Positions 38,248 to 44,316 of a DNA stretch of 64,000 nucleotides are shown here, one piece after another (positions within the stretch are counted from its first letter, which is position 1; the number at the start of each line of letters is the position of its first letter). The stretch comes from Undaria pinnatifida (lineage: Eukaryota; Sar; Phaeophyceae; Laminariales; Alariaceae): the NCBI GenBank assembly GCA_012845835.1, contig JABAKD010000006.1, positions 620,001-684,000 of the forward strand, in the 5' to 3' direction. The notes under the pieces are model-generated. The model was not told the DNA's origin and made no database searches. It was given only the letters and a program-made list of their open reading frames with translations. Made by a program: the position numbers and the translations under genes.

Positions 38248-39605
38248 TGGTTGTTGCCTCACGGAACCCTAGTTTTTTATATACCTAGGCCATAGTATGC
38301 GTGGGTCAGGCTGCACCGTCAGTTTGCTCTACTGTCAGTCTAGTTGTGAGTGTAGATCTACTCCATCGACGATCCTCCGAGAAACAAAATCGTGCAGCTT
38401 TGCCATAACTCTTGTCGTGCTCGCAGTGTTTGGTTTCAACGGGTCATTGCACGGAACAAGACCGTGTTCCACAGCAGGTGATGAAGTACAATAGAACATC
38501 AGCATGGCGAAACAAGACGAGGAGGTATAACGGCCGTATGACGAAGGATCTTCTGTAGTAAGAACTGCAGTAAGAACGCTTGAGACCCTTGCGCGCCCAA
38601 GGGCATGCGCTTCTTACCGCCCCCCTCATGAAAAAAAAGCACAAAAAAAAGCGTAGCCTAAATGTTTCTAGAAAATCGTATACCAGTTGCTGTACTGAAG
38701 ATAGCGTGGGACACAACCCCTCTTTAAACAGAGATTCCATCCTAGGAACACATTTAGGTTCCTTGTCCGATAGCCAATGCTGTACACCCACTCATGGCTG
38801 ACGGGGACGAGGTCACCTGCTGCCCCTATTAAAGGTGGTCCACATGTCTGGACTGCGACAAGGGAACTGTGGCGAGCGGTCCTGCCGCATGAAATGCGTA
38901 TGAGTACCTGTTGTGTGTTGTGCATGTTACGAATCGTAGCCGCAGATGCACGGCGGTACCCCGTAGTTGATTGTCGTGTGATAAGTTAATCGCGCACTAT
39001 TAATAGGCAGGCATACGAGACCGCGTACGGTATGTACGAGTTTTTACTAAACGTCGGCTTTGCTTGGAACGAACCATACCATCGTCCAGTATATTTGCAG
39101 CAGTAGTCTAGTGCATTTGGATGTGGTATTTTCTTCGCGCGTTGGACACGTCTTTCGAAGCGCGTGCTTTCTACTGAGGACAGTCGGAAAAAACGTGGCG
39201 ATCACGCTGATTACGCCCAAAACTATACAGATCACGCGTGTACCTGTATTTCAGCAGCCTTGTTTATGTGCCACATTCCAACAACCGGAGATTTCTCATT
39301 TATCGACGTATAGACTATACATAGTCTATTGGTGTATCCAACTTCAACCAAGTGTCTCGTACCTTACCCTCAACCCCCGCACATATTTATCTGTCTTCAA
39401 CAAATGCGTACCACCTCAACTATTAACACGTAGTCTAGCACATGGAGTTAAGTCTTTCCGGGCGCGTACGAAAGGGTGCCCACTCGCTCCTCACCTCTGC
39501 TGGGTTGAGACCGTCATCGCTCTTCCTGGGGAAATCTTCTCGGAGGGCATCCAAGGAAGTGCATTCCGACAGTTTGCTCAGGATATCAAGCCCACACGAG
39601 GTCAT
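5159..39605 (-). CDS. EF-hand/WD40-repeat protein gene, 14 exons (WDR49/CFAP337-like)
   Basis: Spliced gene reconstructed by eye. Exons in transcription order: 39605-39495, 37294-37106, 36771-36658, 34698-34600, 28864-28691, 26857-26711, 23125-22997, 21066-20887, 19841-19710, 18239-18075, 15014-14817, 14731-14597, 11383-11247, 6344-5159. They join in one frame to about 1,030 residues: an N-terminal EF-hand (loop residues D-R-D-G-E), then successive WD40-type blades, then a low-complexity tail. All introns are phase 0 except the last (phase 2), and the frame is kept at every junction, which is hard to get by chance. EF-hand followed by many WD repeats in about 1,000 residues is the layout of the WDR49/WDR64/EFCAB8/WDY group; the Chlamydomonas relative FAP337 is an axonemal, radial-spoke-region protein. 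A flagellar role is inferred from family layout only. Weak points: the boundaries of exons 4 and 11 and the true 3' end. Confidence 0.75.
6437..6644. repeat. (AAAAT)n microsatellite, about 0.2 kb
   Basis: Nearly pure pentanucleotide array inside intron 13, about 90 bp upstream (in the gene sense) of exon 14. A few AAATG and AAAAA variants near 6560-6640. Confidence 0.95.
8547..8801 (+). pseudogene. Decayed tyrosine recombinase C-terminal domain
   Basis: Open plus-strand reading with HLRELGIEDLRFTIHSFHVG followed by GAPSHSL and SATVASRCP. This is the box II region of tyrosine recombinases as found in Crypton/DIRS-type elements of algae and fungi: a LHSFRVGGA-type motif followed about 30 residues on by SRY. 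Here the second box arginine is H (codon near 8625) and the nucleophilic tyrosine is C (codon 8721-8723), so it cannot be active. No N-terminal part and no element ends were found. It lies antisense inside intron 13. Confidence 0.65.
11247..11383 (-). CDS. Exon 13: WD40 blade
   Basis: 137 nt: 45 codons plus two bases. Acceptor TGCGCAG, donor GTAAGT (the best donor match in the gene). Reads GHKLVVGADSGEIRACLSHC and then HHGPVNWLSFASRKSD. The GHxLVVGxDSGEI and GPVNxLSF elements are WD repeat strands. The donor leaves phase 2, matched exactly by exon 14. Confidence 0.87.
13169..13472. repeat. (CTA)n followed by (TAG)n microsatellites
   Basis: About 110 bp of CTA/CTG-type triplets, then about 130 bp of TAG triplets and a degenerate TAGTAT tail. 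The two halves are complementary, so single strands can fold into a long hairpin. The palindrome TACTTCGAAGTA sits within the first half (13217-13228). Confidence 0.92.
13731..13848. repeat. ATACCGTATACCAT minisatellite
   Basis: Alternating ATACCGT and ATACCAT units of seven bases, about 16 copies, in intron 12. Confidence 0.9.
14008..14407 (+). repeat. C-rich dispersed repeat, copy 2
   Basis: Same layout as 1-390, with CCCCCACATCC, GTTGACCCTGATAGCTACAC and CGCGCGATCGGAGTATCACA, plus a small internal insertion near the CTCACAGC end. In intron 12, antisense to the gene. Confidence 0.85.
14597..14731 (-). CDS. Exon 12: WD40 blade
   Basis: 45 codons, phase 0, acceptor GGTGCAG and donor GTGTGT. 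Reads RFVTVSARRATVWDGKTGEA and ends VDITAFSLDHQ. V-W-D-x-K-T-G-E-A is a perfect WD repeat end, and DITAxSLD starts the next blade. A second donor 19 bases downstream (GTGAGG) is in the open frame but breaks the phase with exon 13. Intron 11, just 85 bp, separates it from exon 11. Confidence 0.88.
14817..15014 (-). CDS. Exon 11 (5' boundary uncertain)
   Basis: Ends LLNEDVLSTRRHQAK at a GTAACTG donor; this joins to RFVTVSARR in exon 12 to make an (H)xDVLSxxRRHQ...FVTVSA WD repeat start, so the 3' part is firm. The 5' end is placed at an ATAG acceptor (15014), giving 66 codons; an alternative AG at 14943 would give 42 codons. Both are phase 0. The 5' part is unusually hydrophobic and Ser/Trp-rich. 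Confidence 0.6.
15258..15512 (+). repeat. GTCACTCGCG-family repeat copy
   Basis: Starts near GGGGTCACTCGCGCGAGTT, has CGACGCTGCGCC in the middle, then GAGGTACAGAGTCACTCGCG and CCCGGTATTGAAAATTGG, ending CCTACCATGGCC. The two ends share the GTCACTCGCG core. Confidence 0.75.
16185..17060 (+). repeat. Pyrimidine-rich tandem composite repeat
   Basis: At least three diverged units, each with a C-rich run, then TTCAAACGCCCC-like, CCAGAGTAATA-like and ACACTTCC-like stretches (about 16200, 16380 and 16790). A piece at 16590-16690 is a diverged end of the C-rich repeat (GCGCGATCGGAGGATCACAC). A further copy lies at about 56650-56890. Confidence 0.7.
17080..17490 (+). repeat. C-rich dispersed repeat, copy 3
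   Basis: Closest relative of the copy at 1-390; includes the same CCCCACGTCCTTCAAAACTC and CGCGCGATCG-type blocks and an AT-rich end. Confidence 0.88.
17538..17781. repeat. Tandem duplication, two units of about 120 bp
   Basis: Both units begin CAACGATTGTTTT and run through CAAGAACCTTGCAGGGCAAG and GGGGACACAGAGTGTCCCCT to GGTCCTCGGAG. The second unit has a six-base insertion. GGGGACACAGAGTGTCCCC inside each unit is itself an inverted repeat. Confidence 0.9.
18075..18239 (-). CDS. Exon 10: WD40-like blade
   Basis: 55 codons, phase 0, acceptor CTGGCAG and donor GTACGG. Reads GDQSISTFSMVPKLG then RPHLLVAGMSETGGLEIFAR. The pattern IxxFxMVP...LLVAGxxETGxLEIF fits a divergent WD blade lacking the WD dipeptide. 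Confidence 0.8.
18629..18793. repeat. Nine-base CCCAAGCTG/CCCAAGCTA minisatellite
   Basis: About 18 copies of a nine-base unit in intron 9, open in all frames because the period is a multiple of three. The left part has CTG, the right part CTA. Treated as non-coding because it lies between well-supported exons 9 and 10 of the gene. Confidence 0.9.
19710..19841 (-). CDS. Exon 9: WD40 blade
   Basis: 44 codons, phase 0, acceptor GTGAAG and donor GTGAGAC. Reads VIGLAFIEEEREVVTGGADS then TFLVWHVPTL: a clear WD repeat (VVTGGADSxFxVW). With exon 8 it gives GHDGQ-VIGLAF, a continuous GH...V repeat start. Confidence 0.88.
19842..20886 (-). other. Intron 8, 1.0 kb
   Basis: Contains an imperfect GTGTTATTGTG minisatellite (about 20078-20188), several near-copies of ATTGCAGTA in AT-rich sequence (20320-20390), and the palindrome TACTTCGAAGTA (20507-20518). 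No coding signal seen. Confidence 0.6.
20887..21066 (-). CDS. Exon 8: WD40 blade
   Basis: 60 codons, phase 0, acceptor ATCCAG and donor GTATGA. Reads AHERGVAHMAFCLHYSLALS then VGVFVNAV...DVLAWKLD and ends RLKGHDGQ. The GH dipeptide near the end and the W-K-L-D in place of W-D are WD40 features. The next blade starts in exon 9. Confidence 0.87.
21412..21455. repeat. (CCCCA)n tract
   Basis: Short pentanucleotide array CCCCACCCCA in intron 7. Confidence 0.85.
21700..21950. mobile_element. Short TIR element (MITE-like), about 250 bp
   Basis: Begins CTACGATAGAGATGC and ends with its near inverted complement, GATACCTCTGTCGTAGC. The interior shares long matches with the element at 27259-27501 (GACATGTCcTTCTTAAtCC-AAA-ACTGATT, TCGTGGCCTA, CCGACGATTT). 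No coding capacity; no target duplication could be confirmed. Confidence 0.75.
22038..22225. repeat. (CCCA)n tract
   Basis: Tetranucleotide CCAC/CCCA array with CACACA at its left end, in intron 7. Confidence 0.92.
22535..22996. repeat. (CCCAT)n array abutting the exon 7 donor
   Basis: About 90 copies of CCCAT with rare CCATCC phase slips and CCCGT variants. On the coding strand it is (GGGAT)n starting at the donor GTGGGATGGG. It produces long open frames on both strands that are artefacts. Confidence 0.97.
22997..23125 (-). CDS. Exon 7: WD40 blade
   Basis: 43 codons, phase 0, acceptor CCTATAG and donor GTGGGA. Reads VGRTGGAPHVITASLDGTIV, with the ITASLDGTIxV core typical of a WD repeat. 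The donor is directly continuous with a (GGGAT)n array of about 460 bp, so the first intron bases are themselves the repeat. Confidence 0.85.
23168..23408. mobile_element. Short TIR element, diverged
   Basis: Starts GCTAGGATAGAGGTCGCGG, has the subterminal TGGAATGATGGGACTCCTTA typical of the family, ATGCCTAGGCCGTGG in the middle, and ends ACCTACCAGTAG. Confidence 0.55.
23404..24245 (+). repeat. GTCACTCGCG-family repeat copy split by a (GGTAT)n array
   Basis: Left part 23404-23650 (GGGGGTCACTCTTGCGAGTG, then GAGGTACAGAGTCACTCGCG), right part 24187-24245 (CCCGGTATTGAAAATTGG ... CTGTAGCC). In the intact copy at 15258-15512 these parts are adjacent, so the 0.54-kb array is an expansion inside the repeat. 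Confidence 0.75.
23651..24188. repeat. (GGTAT)n array, about 0.54 kb
   Basis: Pentanucleotide TATGG array with rare TGTGG and TATGA variants, in intron 6. Confidence 0.97.
26120..26400 (+). repeat. GTCACTCGCG-family repeat copy
   Basis: CAGGGGTCACTCGCGCAAGT at the left, GTACAGAGCCACTCGTGCGA near the right, and an end in CCTCTACCGTAGCCTTGGTC, which resembles the TIR-element terminus. Confidence 0.7.
26711..26857 (-). CDS. Exon 6: WD40 blade
   Basis: 49 codons, phase 0, acceptor CTGGCAG and donor GTGAGAG. Reads TVIFWAPSLEMVLTGCSENG then SLLGWDLHPLK, a textbook WD repeat (TGxxxNGxxxxWDL). It ends ITHIHEL, which flows into the VGRTGG start of exon 7. Confidence 0.88.
27259..27501. mobile_element. 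Short TIR element, about 243 bp
   Basis: Begins GCTACGATAGAGTTGCACC and ends GTGCTATCTCTACCATAGC, imperfect inverted repeats of each other. Interior closely matches 21700-21950. Confidence 0.78.
27604..27655. repeat. (CAT)n microsatellite
   Basis: About 16 CAT triplets in intron 5. Confidence 0.95.
27913..28374. repeat. (CATAT)n array, about 0.46 kb
   Basis: Imperfect pentanucleotide array in intron 5. Its right end runs straight into an inverted GTCACTCGCG-family copy (28370-28530). The palindrome TACTTCGAAGTA occurs inside (28162-28173). Confidence 0.95.
28370..28530 (-). repeat. GTCACTCGCG-family repeat copy, inverted and partial
   Basis: Reverse complement of the family: CGTACCTCAC near the left and CACTCTCGCGAGTGAC at the right, with GCGCGGCGTAGC between. 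Confidence 0.65.
28691..28864 (-). CDS. Exon 5: WD40 blade
   Basis: 58 codons, phase 0, acceptor ATTCAG and donor GTGGGT. Opens VNAVHSIPDEDVVITSSS and reaches HVLTVWDLPTEEE: the V-x-x-V...D-x-x-V-I-T-S-S...V-W-D-L pattern of a WD repeat (strand d, a and b then WD dipeptide). Confidence 0.85.
29286..29385. repeat. (GTGGTT)n tract
   Basis: Hexanucleotide TGTGGT array of about 100 bp in intron 4. Confidence 0.93.
29850..30116. mobile_element. Short TIR element, about 267 bp
   Basis: Begins GCTACGATAAAGGTATACCG, has TCTGAATGACGGGGCTCCTT, and ends GCGCCTTTACCGTA. Just after it, a segment of about 60 bp (ACAAAACATCGGAACCACAC) is repeated directly once. Confidence 0.72.
33920..34165 (+). repeat. 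GTCACTCGCG-family repeat copy, diverged
   Basis: GGGGTTAGTCGCGCGAG at the left, GCTACGCTGCACC in the middle, TTACTTGTGCGACTAG at the right. Confidence 0.6.
34600..34698 (-). CDS. Exon 4 (tentative) of the EF-hand/WD40 gene
   Basis: 33 codons in phase 0 (LLKLPNFHNMMGLPVV...), donor GTGATG. The acceptor used (AAAG) is weaker than a CAG eight bases upstream, which would shift the phase. No recognisable motif, but the reading joins well to exon 5, which opens VNAVHSIP. Family members usually have more WD sequence here, so an exon may be missing on either side. Confidence 0.5.
34729..35049. mobile_element. Short TIR element, diverged
   Basis: Starts CGATGATAGAGGTATCAC with TTCTGACTCACGCAGCTCCT downstream, and ends GATGCACCTCAACGGTGGC. 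Contains a TTATCGC microsatellite (34853-34935). Lies in intron 3. Confidence 0.5.
35140..35386. mobile_element. Short TIR element
   Basis: Starts GCTACGATAGAAGAAGCAC, has TCTGAATGACGGGGCCCCCT and TACCTAGGCCATG inside. The right end (GTGCGGCTGTATCGCA) is a poor match to the left end. Lies in intron 3. Confidence 0.55.
36658..36771 (-). CDS. Exon 3: helix after the EF-hand
   Basis: 38 codons, phase 0, acceptor CGGCAG and donor GTAAGAG. Reads YMLQMELLHETGG and continues to HLGVDGNSRGRG. Joined to exon 2 (WDDFSA) it gives the second EF-hand helix, matching the position of the conserved hydrophobic helix after the EF loop in the family. Too short to appear in ordinary ORF lists. Confidence 0.8.
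37106..37294 (-). CDS. Exon 2: EF-hand exon
   Basis: 63 codons in phase 0, between a CAG acceptor after a pyrimidine-rich stretch and a GTGAGG donor. The last third carries a canonical 12-residue calcium loop, D-x-R-G-D-G-E-V-x-W-D-D followed by F, preceded by an amphipathic helix (AGEVFKQM). Position 12 is D rather than the usual E. In WDR49-type proteins an EF-hand ending in W-D-x-F sits just before the first WD blades, as here. A Gly/Ser-rich linker lies upstream of the EF-hand. Confidence 0.8.
37295..39494 (-). other. Intron 1 of the EF-hand/WD40 gene
   Basis: 2.2 kb. Contains a (GAT)n microsatellite at 38161-38245 and nothing else recognisable. The open stretch starting at an ATG near 38741 and running to about 38683 (minus) does not splice convincingly into the gene. 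Confidence 0.55.
38161..38245. repeat. (GAT)n microsatellite
   Basis: About 28 GAT triplets with two GAACAT interruptions, in intron 1. Confidence 0.94.
39495..39605 (-). CDS. Exon 1 (start codon) of the EF-hand/WD40 gene
   Basis: Starts at ATG (39605-39603) with A at -3, gives 37 codons beginning MTSCGLDILSKLSE, and ends in CCAGCAGAG before a GTGAGG donor. The end (DDGLNPAE) joined in phase 0 to the next exon (FLAVVQRH) reads as one natural helix-loop segment of an EF-hand-type N-terminus. No in-frame need for an earlier exon. The start choice is supported by this being the only ATG in the open stretch. Confidence 0.65.
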
Positions 39606-39649
39606 GGTGCACTGTCGACTCTAACTTTGCTGCAGCTGTGTCAACTGGC

Positions 39650-39760
39650 CCGTTGTGCTGCGGTCGTCTTGGCCAGCAAGTAGTGCTGCGGTCGTGTTGG
39701 CTGGCTGGTTGGCCAGGGGCCGTGTTGGCTAGCAAACGTGTGCTGCGAGATCGTGTAGTC
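39650..39760. repeat. Imperfect repeats upstream of exon 1
   Basis: GTGCTGCGGTCGT followed by TTGGCCAGC or TTGGCTGGC occurs two to three times just upstream of the start codon of the EF-hand/WD40 gene, so it probably lies in its promoter or 5' leader. Confidence 0.55.
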
Positions 39761-40027
39761 TAGCAGTTGGATGGGGACCCTTGCTTCTTGTCTCGTTGGC
39801 GGAAACACGCCCGACGCAACTCTCTTGAAGAAGAACCCCGTTTTGAGTTCGTCCACCTTGGATCAAGCAACCTTCGTGGTGCGGATGTTGGGATAGGTTG
39901 CAGGTATCGTTGTCGGTGTCTATGTCGGTGCAGGCAACCAGCAACAAGTGGGATGAGGGCGGAGCCGATGATTAGGCGGTGGTTAATTCTCAGTATCTGT
40001 CACTCCGACGATGCTCGTAGCTAATTC

Positions 40028-40240
40028 ATGGTCCGGACCCGCGGTTTGGCCTACGCGGGCTTTTTACCGAGGCATCCTTGGCATCTTCGACACCGAGTGT
40101 GTTGCATGCTGTTGCGGCCTCTGCTACTGGCGTTACTGCTGGTGTTGCTGCTGTACTCATGCGCGTGTATCATACAGCAGCAGCTACCAGCAGCACAGGC
40201 AAAGGCAGGGCAGAAGTGGAACACGGGACTGTCAGCTTGA
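40028..40240 (+). CDS. Doubtful small ORF with a hydrophobic segment
   Basis: 70 codons from ATG. Residues about 26-48 (VCCMLLRPLLLALLLVLLLY) would form a membrane helix or signal anchor. The region is GCT/CTG-rich, so another frame is also open as an Ala/Val-rich run, which weakens the case. No family recognised and no splice sites judged good. Confidence 0.15.
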   Translation: MVRTRGLAYAGFLPRHPWHLRHRVCCMLLRPLLLALLLVLLLYSCACIIQQQLPAAQAKAGQKWNTGLSA

Positions 40241-40454
40241 AACCGCCAAACCTCGAAACGGTACAAATCTCGCCGCACACTAATCGCACCTTCGCGCACA
40301 GCCACACGTAGGCCGCAGGCCTCGCAGGCGGGGCTGACCAATTCTGCTGCTCCTAAGCATGTGCTGTCAACGGTACACGATCCTACGAGGCTCTTACAAC
40401 GGGTTTCGCAGAGGAGCCCATAGGAGTCGAATGCAAGGAATTTGAGAGAAAAAA

Positions 40455-40545
40455 ATGCAAGGAAATGGGGACACCGACGCGGCGTGTGAGGTGTGGTTGC
40501 ATCAAGCTCTCTCGACGAAGCGAAGGTTAGCCGTGATCCCAAGCG
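40455..40545. repeat. Duplicated segment, copy 1
   Basis: Shares ACACCGACGCGGC-type, GAGGTGTGGTTGC and CTCTCGACG blocks with 41335-41425; about 80% similar by eye. Confidence 0.75.
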
Positions 40546-41334
40546 GGTCTGCTGTTGACAGCGAGAATTAGTTAATACATCATCACACCATCGTACTCAG
40601 TCACGCATGTGGGCGACATGTCTTGGATATTCAGAGTTGATCGATCCCAACCAGCTGTTCGTGCATTGTCGGCGGTGTGCTGTCACGAAATAAGCCGTGT
40701 ATTTCCTACGATGCTGCTGCAGGATCGATTCTAAGCGTCGACAATATATAAAATGAGGCAGAAAGCGGGGAAGGAATCAATTACATCGATACCGGAGATC
40801 GGAGGTATGGCTGCGACAAGCTTTTCGACCACCATGCGAAACTAACCCTCTCTCCCGAGAGGGCCTGGGACTGGCCTCGGGAATGTCTTGAAGTAGAGAG
40901 CTACATGGCTTATTCCTGCAGCTTGTACTGTAAGCGACGTGCGGCCATGTAAGCCATGCAGGGATTCTTTATCAACGATATCGCCTATTACATACAGTAT
41001 TAATAGCTGTATTAGAGGAGTCCTTGGCATCAAAGACAAGGAAATTGGGACTGCCTACAACAATATTTAAAAAGCTATATATAGGAATTAGAATAGAAGT
41101 CTGGAATTGTAATTCCGCCGTGCCTTTACGGAGGTGTTGTGGAATCTTCCCGACCTGTAGCCGGCTAGCCTAGTAGCAAGCAGTCGCATCGGAGTGCGAG
41201 CAGGCAACAGTCCCAGCAGTAGCATTAGCCCTAACCCCAACTCTAGCCCTAACCCAGAGAATTTCCGGTCTTCACTCTTTATTTCATTTGTTAAGAAAAA
41301 CTGCTCGCGTACACTACCGAGTAAAAACCCGCAA

Positions 41335-41425
41335 AAAAACACCGATGCGGCTTGCGAGGTGTGGTTGCGACAACGTCTCTCGACGGAGCGAAGATAAGCC
41401 GCGTGCTCCACAGTGGTTCGGCGGT
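41335..41425. repeat. Duplicated segment, copy 2
   Basis: Second copy of the 40455 segment in the same orientation, 880 bp away. Preceded by a degenerate CCCTAA run (41226-41256). Confidence 0.75.
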
Positions 41426-42488
41426 CGGTGTCGTCGTTGAATGTATCCTGAAATCGAGAGCAACGAAACCCCACATTCATCTCCCACAAGCAGATTTTTC
41501 TCGTCGTACAGTGTGAAGGAGAGCGGTTGCTGTTGCCTGACCGCTGCTGTGGGGTAGATTGAACGCTTTATTTGATACCAGGCCGAGCAGCAGCGCGCGT
41601 CATTCATCCGTAGCAGGTGCGGTCGAACTGCTATGTACGGGGAACGGCCGTAGATAGACCGTATTTCTATGAGAAGACCGCCATTGGTACAAATTATTAA
41701 GGAGCCACTCCGGGCATTTTTTTTGTGTGTGTCTCAACATTTTTGTGGGAGAAAATCGACTATTTCTAGTGTGTAATCTTCACGCGGTTCGAGTAGTGCC
41801 TTACGGAAAAGATTATACCTCCGCAACCACAGCTTCGTTCCCTCCGCATTCGATATGTGAAGAACGCTTGTATATATATATACGTCAATCGTGTTAACGC
41901 TACTGCCAGATAAACACTCGGACCCATATTTCAACCCGACAAACGCGTCACAAGCTAACGCTGTAGACTAGTCTATAGGTCTATACCACCCATCCATACA
42001 TTGGTCACCCTGAAAAGCGTACGAGTTTCCGCGCTACCGATGATGTTGAACATTGATGCTCGGTGACAATGGCAAACACTGAAATGCCAACCGACGCTAG
42101 GCTCTAACGGAATCCCGCGATACTCAGAACACCAGCGCCGCAATGTAATTGTACGGGTTAGGGCTTGCAGAAGGGCCGAAACTCATGCATGTATACGTGA
42201 TGTAAACACAGCAAGGCGTAAGGTTTAGAAACAGTGTTGATGCACGGCCTTGAAACGCATGTAATTTTCTGATCAGATAGTTAGTTAGCTGTTTTCGTAT
42301 GGGGTGCGATAGGTTGGCGTTTTCTATTCGGGATAATCAGGAAACGCAATCGAGGCATGAGCCTCGAGTTGGAAGCTGTTATCCGGGGCTCTGGTGTAAA
42401 ATGTTAAAGCTACGTCTCTACTAAGCCTTCGAAAGTGAGTGCTCACACCAAGGACCTGCCTACTGCAGGGAACACCCTGTGTCCCAGC

Positions 42489-43020
42489 CTAATACCGTAA
42501 CACTATGGCGTCGTCGGCTGCGCGTGACGCGAGCGTAGCTCGGCACCGAAAATGTCCGCCTTTGTTCGGAGAAAGCTCACGCTGTGTCGCACCGATGCGT
42601 ACTCGGCGGTAAGCTGTTGGTTTGGTGGTGTTGGTCCGGGATGCTGGCCGAATAACATAAGATGTGGTTTCGAGACTGTTGCGGGTCCACTTCCCGCTCC
42701 TACGATGGCCCATAGAGTCCCCGCCCAATAACTCACCAAATGGTGTCGTCGACAGACCATAGGCTTCTAGGTTGTGGGTTCGAACCCCACCATCATCACT
42801 AAAACGTTTACGACTTTCCCCATGTCGAACTTGAAAAATACCCTTTCTTTCCGGTGTACCCAGGAAATGCAAACGCTTGGATATTGACACGTCCGCCTGT
42901 ATATCCGGCCGACCTGCAATCCTACCTTTTCTTGGCGGGGGGAGAGTGCTACAAGGCTCAGCTCGGGTAAGCACTTTGTTAACCTTATGCAAGTGGCCAA
43001 GCGTATTAATACCCCACTTA
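42489..43020. other. Unassigned segment with a tRNA T-arm-like motif
   Basis: 42774-42790 reads GTGGGTTCGAACCCCAC, a perfect five-pair stem around a TTCGAAC loop as in a tRNA T-arm. I could not fold an anticodon arm or matching acceptor stem upstream, so it is not called a tRNA. The minus-strand open frame through it is likely spurious. Confidence 0.35.
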
Positions 43021-43245
43021 TTTTACAACAATATTCTGATACTGTAGATCGAAAGCGATGGAGGTGAACACAAGCTTTCTGTACATATTAAAAGATCGAA
43101 GCTATGGTTTAGACGGTGTGACACTTTCCCTGCGAGGTTTTCATAGATCCATATATCCCTACAAAAAAAAATCACGTAGCAGCTGCGGAACAGACACATG
43201 ATACATGCAAAACAAACAAAAAAAAATCAAAATATATAGACTAAT

Positions 43246-43435
43246 AAGGAGCTACAGCATCGCCAGCGCGGTCCCTCAATACCATTAAAAGAGAGATCAC
43301 CGACTTATACCCTTCGTGAGTTCAAGCACTCCTCAGCACTAAGGAGTTTCAGCATCGCTAGCGCGGCCCCTTAATAGTATTAAAAGCGAGATCCCGGCTT
43401 ACACCCTTCGTGAATTCAAGCGCTCCTCAGCACGC
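43246..43435. repeat. Tandem duplication, two units of 95 bp
   Basis: Units start AAGGAGCTACAGCATCGCCA and AAGGAGTTTCAGCATCGCTA and both end CTCCTCAGCAC. Confidence 0.9.
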
Positions 43436-43556
43436 GCGATCGACGCATTGCATGCGGCAACACGCAAAGAATAACTTCGACAAACGCATCTACCTCACTG
43501 CCGACATGTATGCGGTTTAGTGTATTGTCAAGACCATTACGGGGGGGCATATCATA

Positions 43557-43766
43557 GCAGTAGTAGCAGCAGCAGTAGCAGTAGCAGTAGCAGTAGCAGT
43601 AGCAGTAGCAGTAGCAGTAGCAGTAGCAGTAGCAGTAGCAGTAGCAGTAGCAGTAGCAGTAGCAGTAGCAGTAGCAGTAGCAGTAGCAGTAGCAGTAGCA
43701 GTAGCAGTAGCAGTAGCAGTAGCAGTAGCAGTAGCAGTAGCAGTAGCAGTAGCAGTAGCAGTAGTA
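43557..43766. repeat. (AGTAGC)n array, 0.2 kb
   Basis: Almost perfect hexanucleotide array. All open frames through it (poly-Ser, poly-Ala-Thr, poly-Cys-Tyr) are artefacts. Confidence 0.97.
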
Positions 43767-43868
43767 AGAAACAAACATGATGAGGAAAAACAGTGGAACA
43801 TATACTGTAGTCTAGTACTTTGCGCGTATCAAAGTAGTTGCTACGGTCCCCCGTATTTTTATCGTGGA

Positions 43869-44037
43869 CTATCTGGTGAGACTATCTGGTGGACTATCTG
43901 GTGGACCATCTGATAGGTTATCTGGTGGACTTTATAATAGACTGTCTGGTGGACTTTCTGTTGGACTATCAGGTGGACAATCTGGCGGACAATCTGGTGG
44001 ACTATCTGGTGGACTATCTGGTGTTCTATCTGGTGTT
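43869..44037. repeat. 12-bp CTATCTGGTGGA minisatellite
   Basis: About 14 imperfect copies of a 12-base unit, ending directly before the TIR element at 44067. Confidence 0.9.
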
Positions 44038-44066
44038 TTCTCAGAGGCCGGTGATAGTGGACGCGT

Positions 44067-44316
44067 GCTACGATACAGGTACCAGGTAGCACTTTCTTTC
44101 GCTTTTTTGACTGAATGGCGGGGATTCTTGACCCAAAATCGTCATAATCTCGTCATTTTTGTTTTTACATTTTTTTTGTACCCCAGGCCGTGGGTTTGGT
44201 CATCGAATTTCACGGTCAGTTTTTACTCAGCGTTTTTTTGGTGTAGATAGCAAAACACAGAGTATCTCAAGTCAGGACCTTCAGAAAAATGATGATAAGG
44301 ATGCACCTCTACCGCT
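44067..44316. mobile_element. Short TIR element, about 250 bp
   Basis: Starts GCTACGATACAGGTACC, with TGACTGAATGGCGGGGATTC inside, and ends GATGCACCTCTACCGC. Confidence 0.68.

Noticed and set aside
38680-38745. ATG-led stretch MESLFKEGLCPTLSS as first exon
   Set aside because: The exon at 39495-39605 gives a better donor and a smooth EF-hand-type join; this one ends at a poor GTATAC donor.
42700-42797. tRNA gene on the plus strand
   Set aside because: Only the T-arm folds. No anticodon arm, D-arm or matching acceptor stem could be found.
43520-43801. Poly-Ser, poly-Ala-Thr and poly-Cys-Tyr frames
   Set aside because: Translation of the (AGTAGC)n array in three frames.
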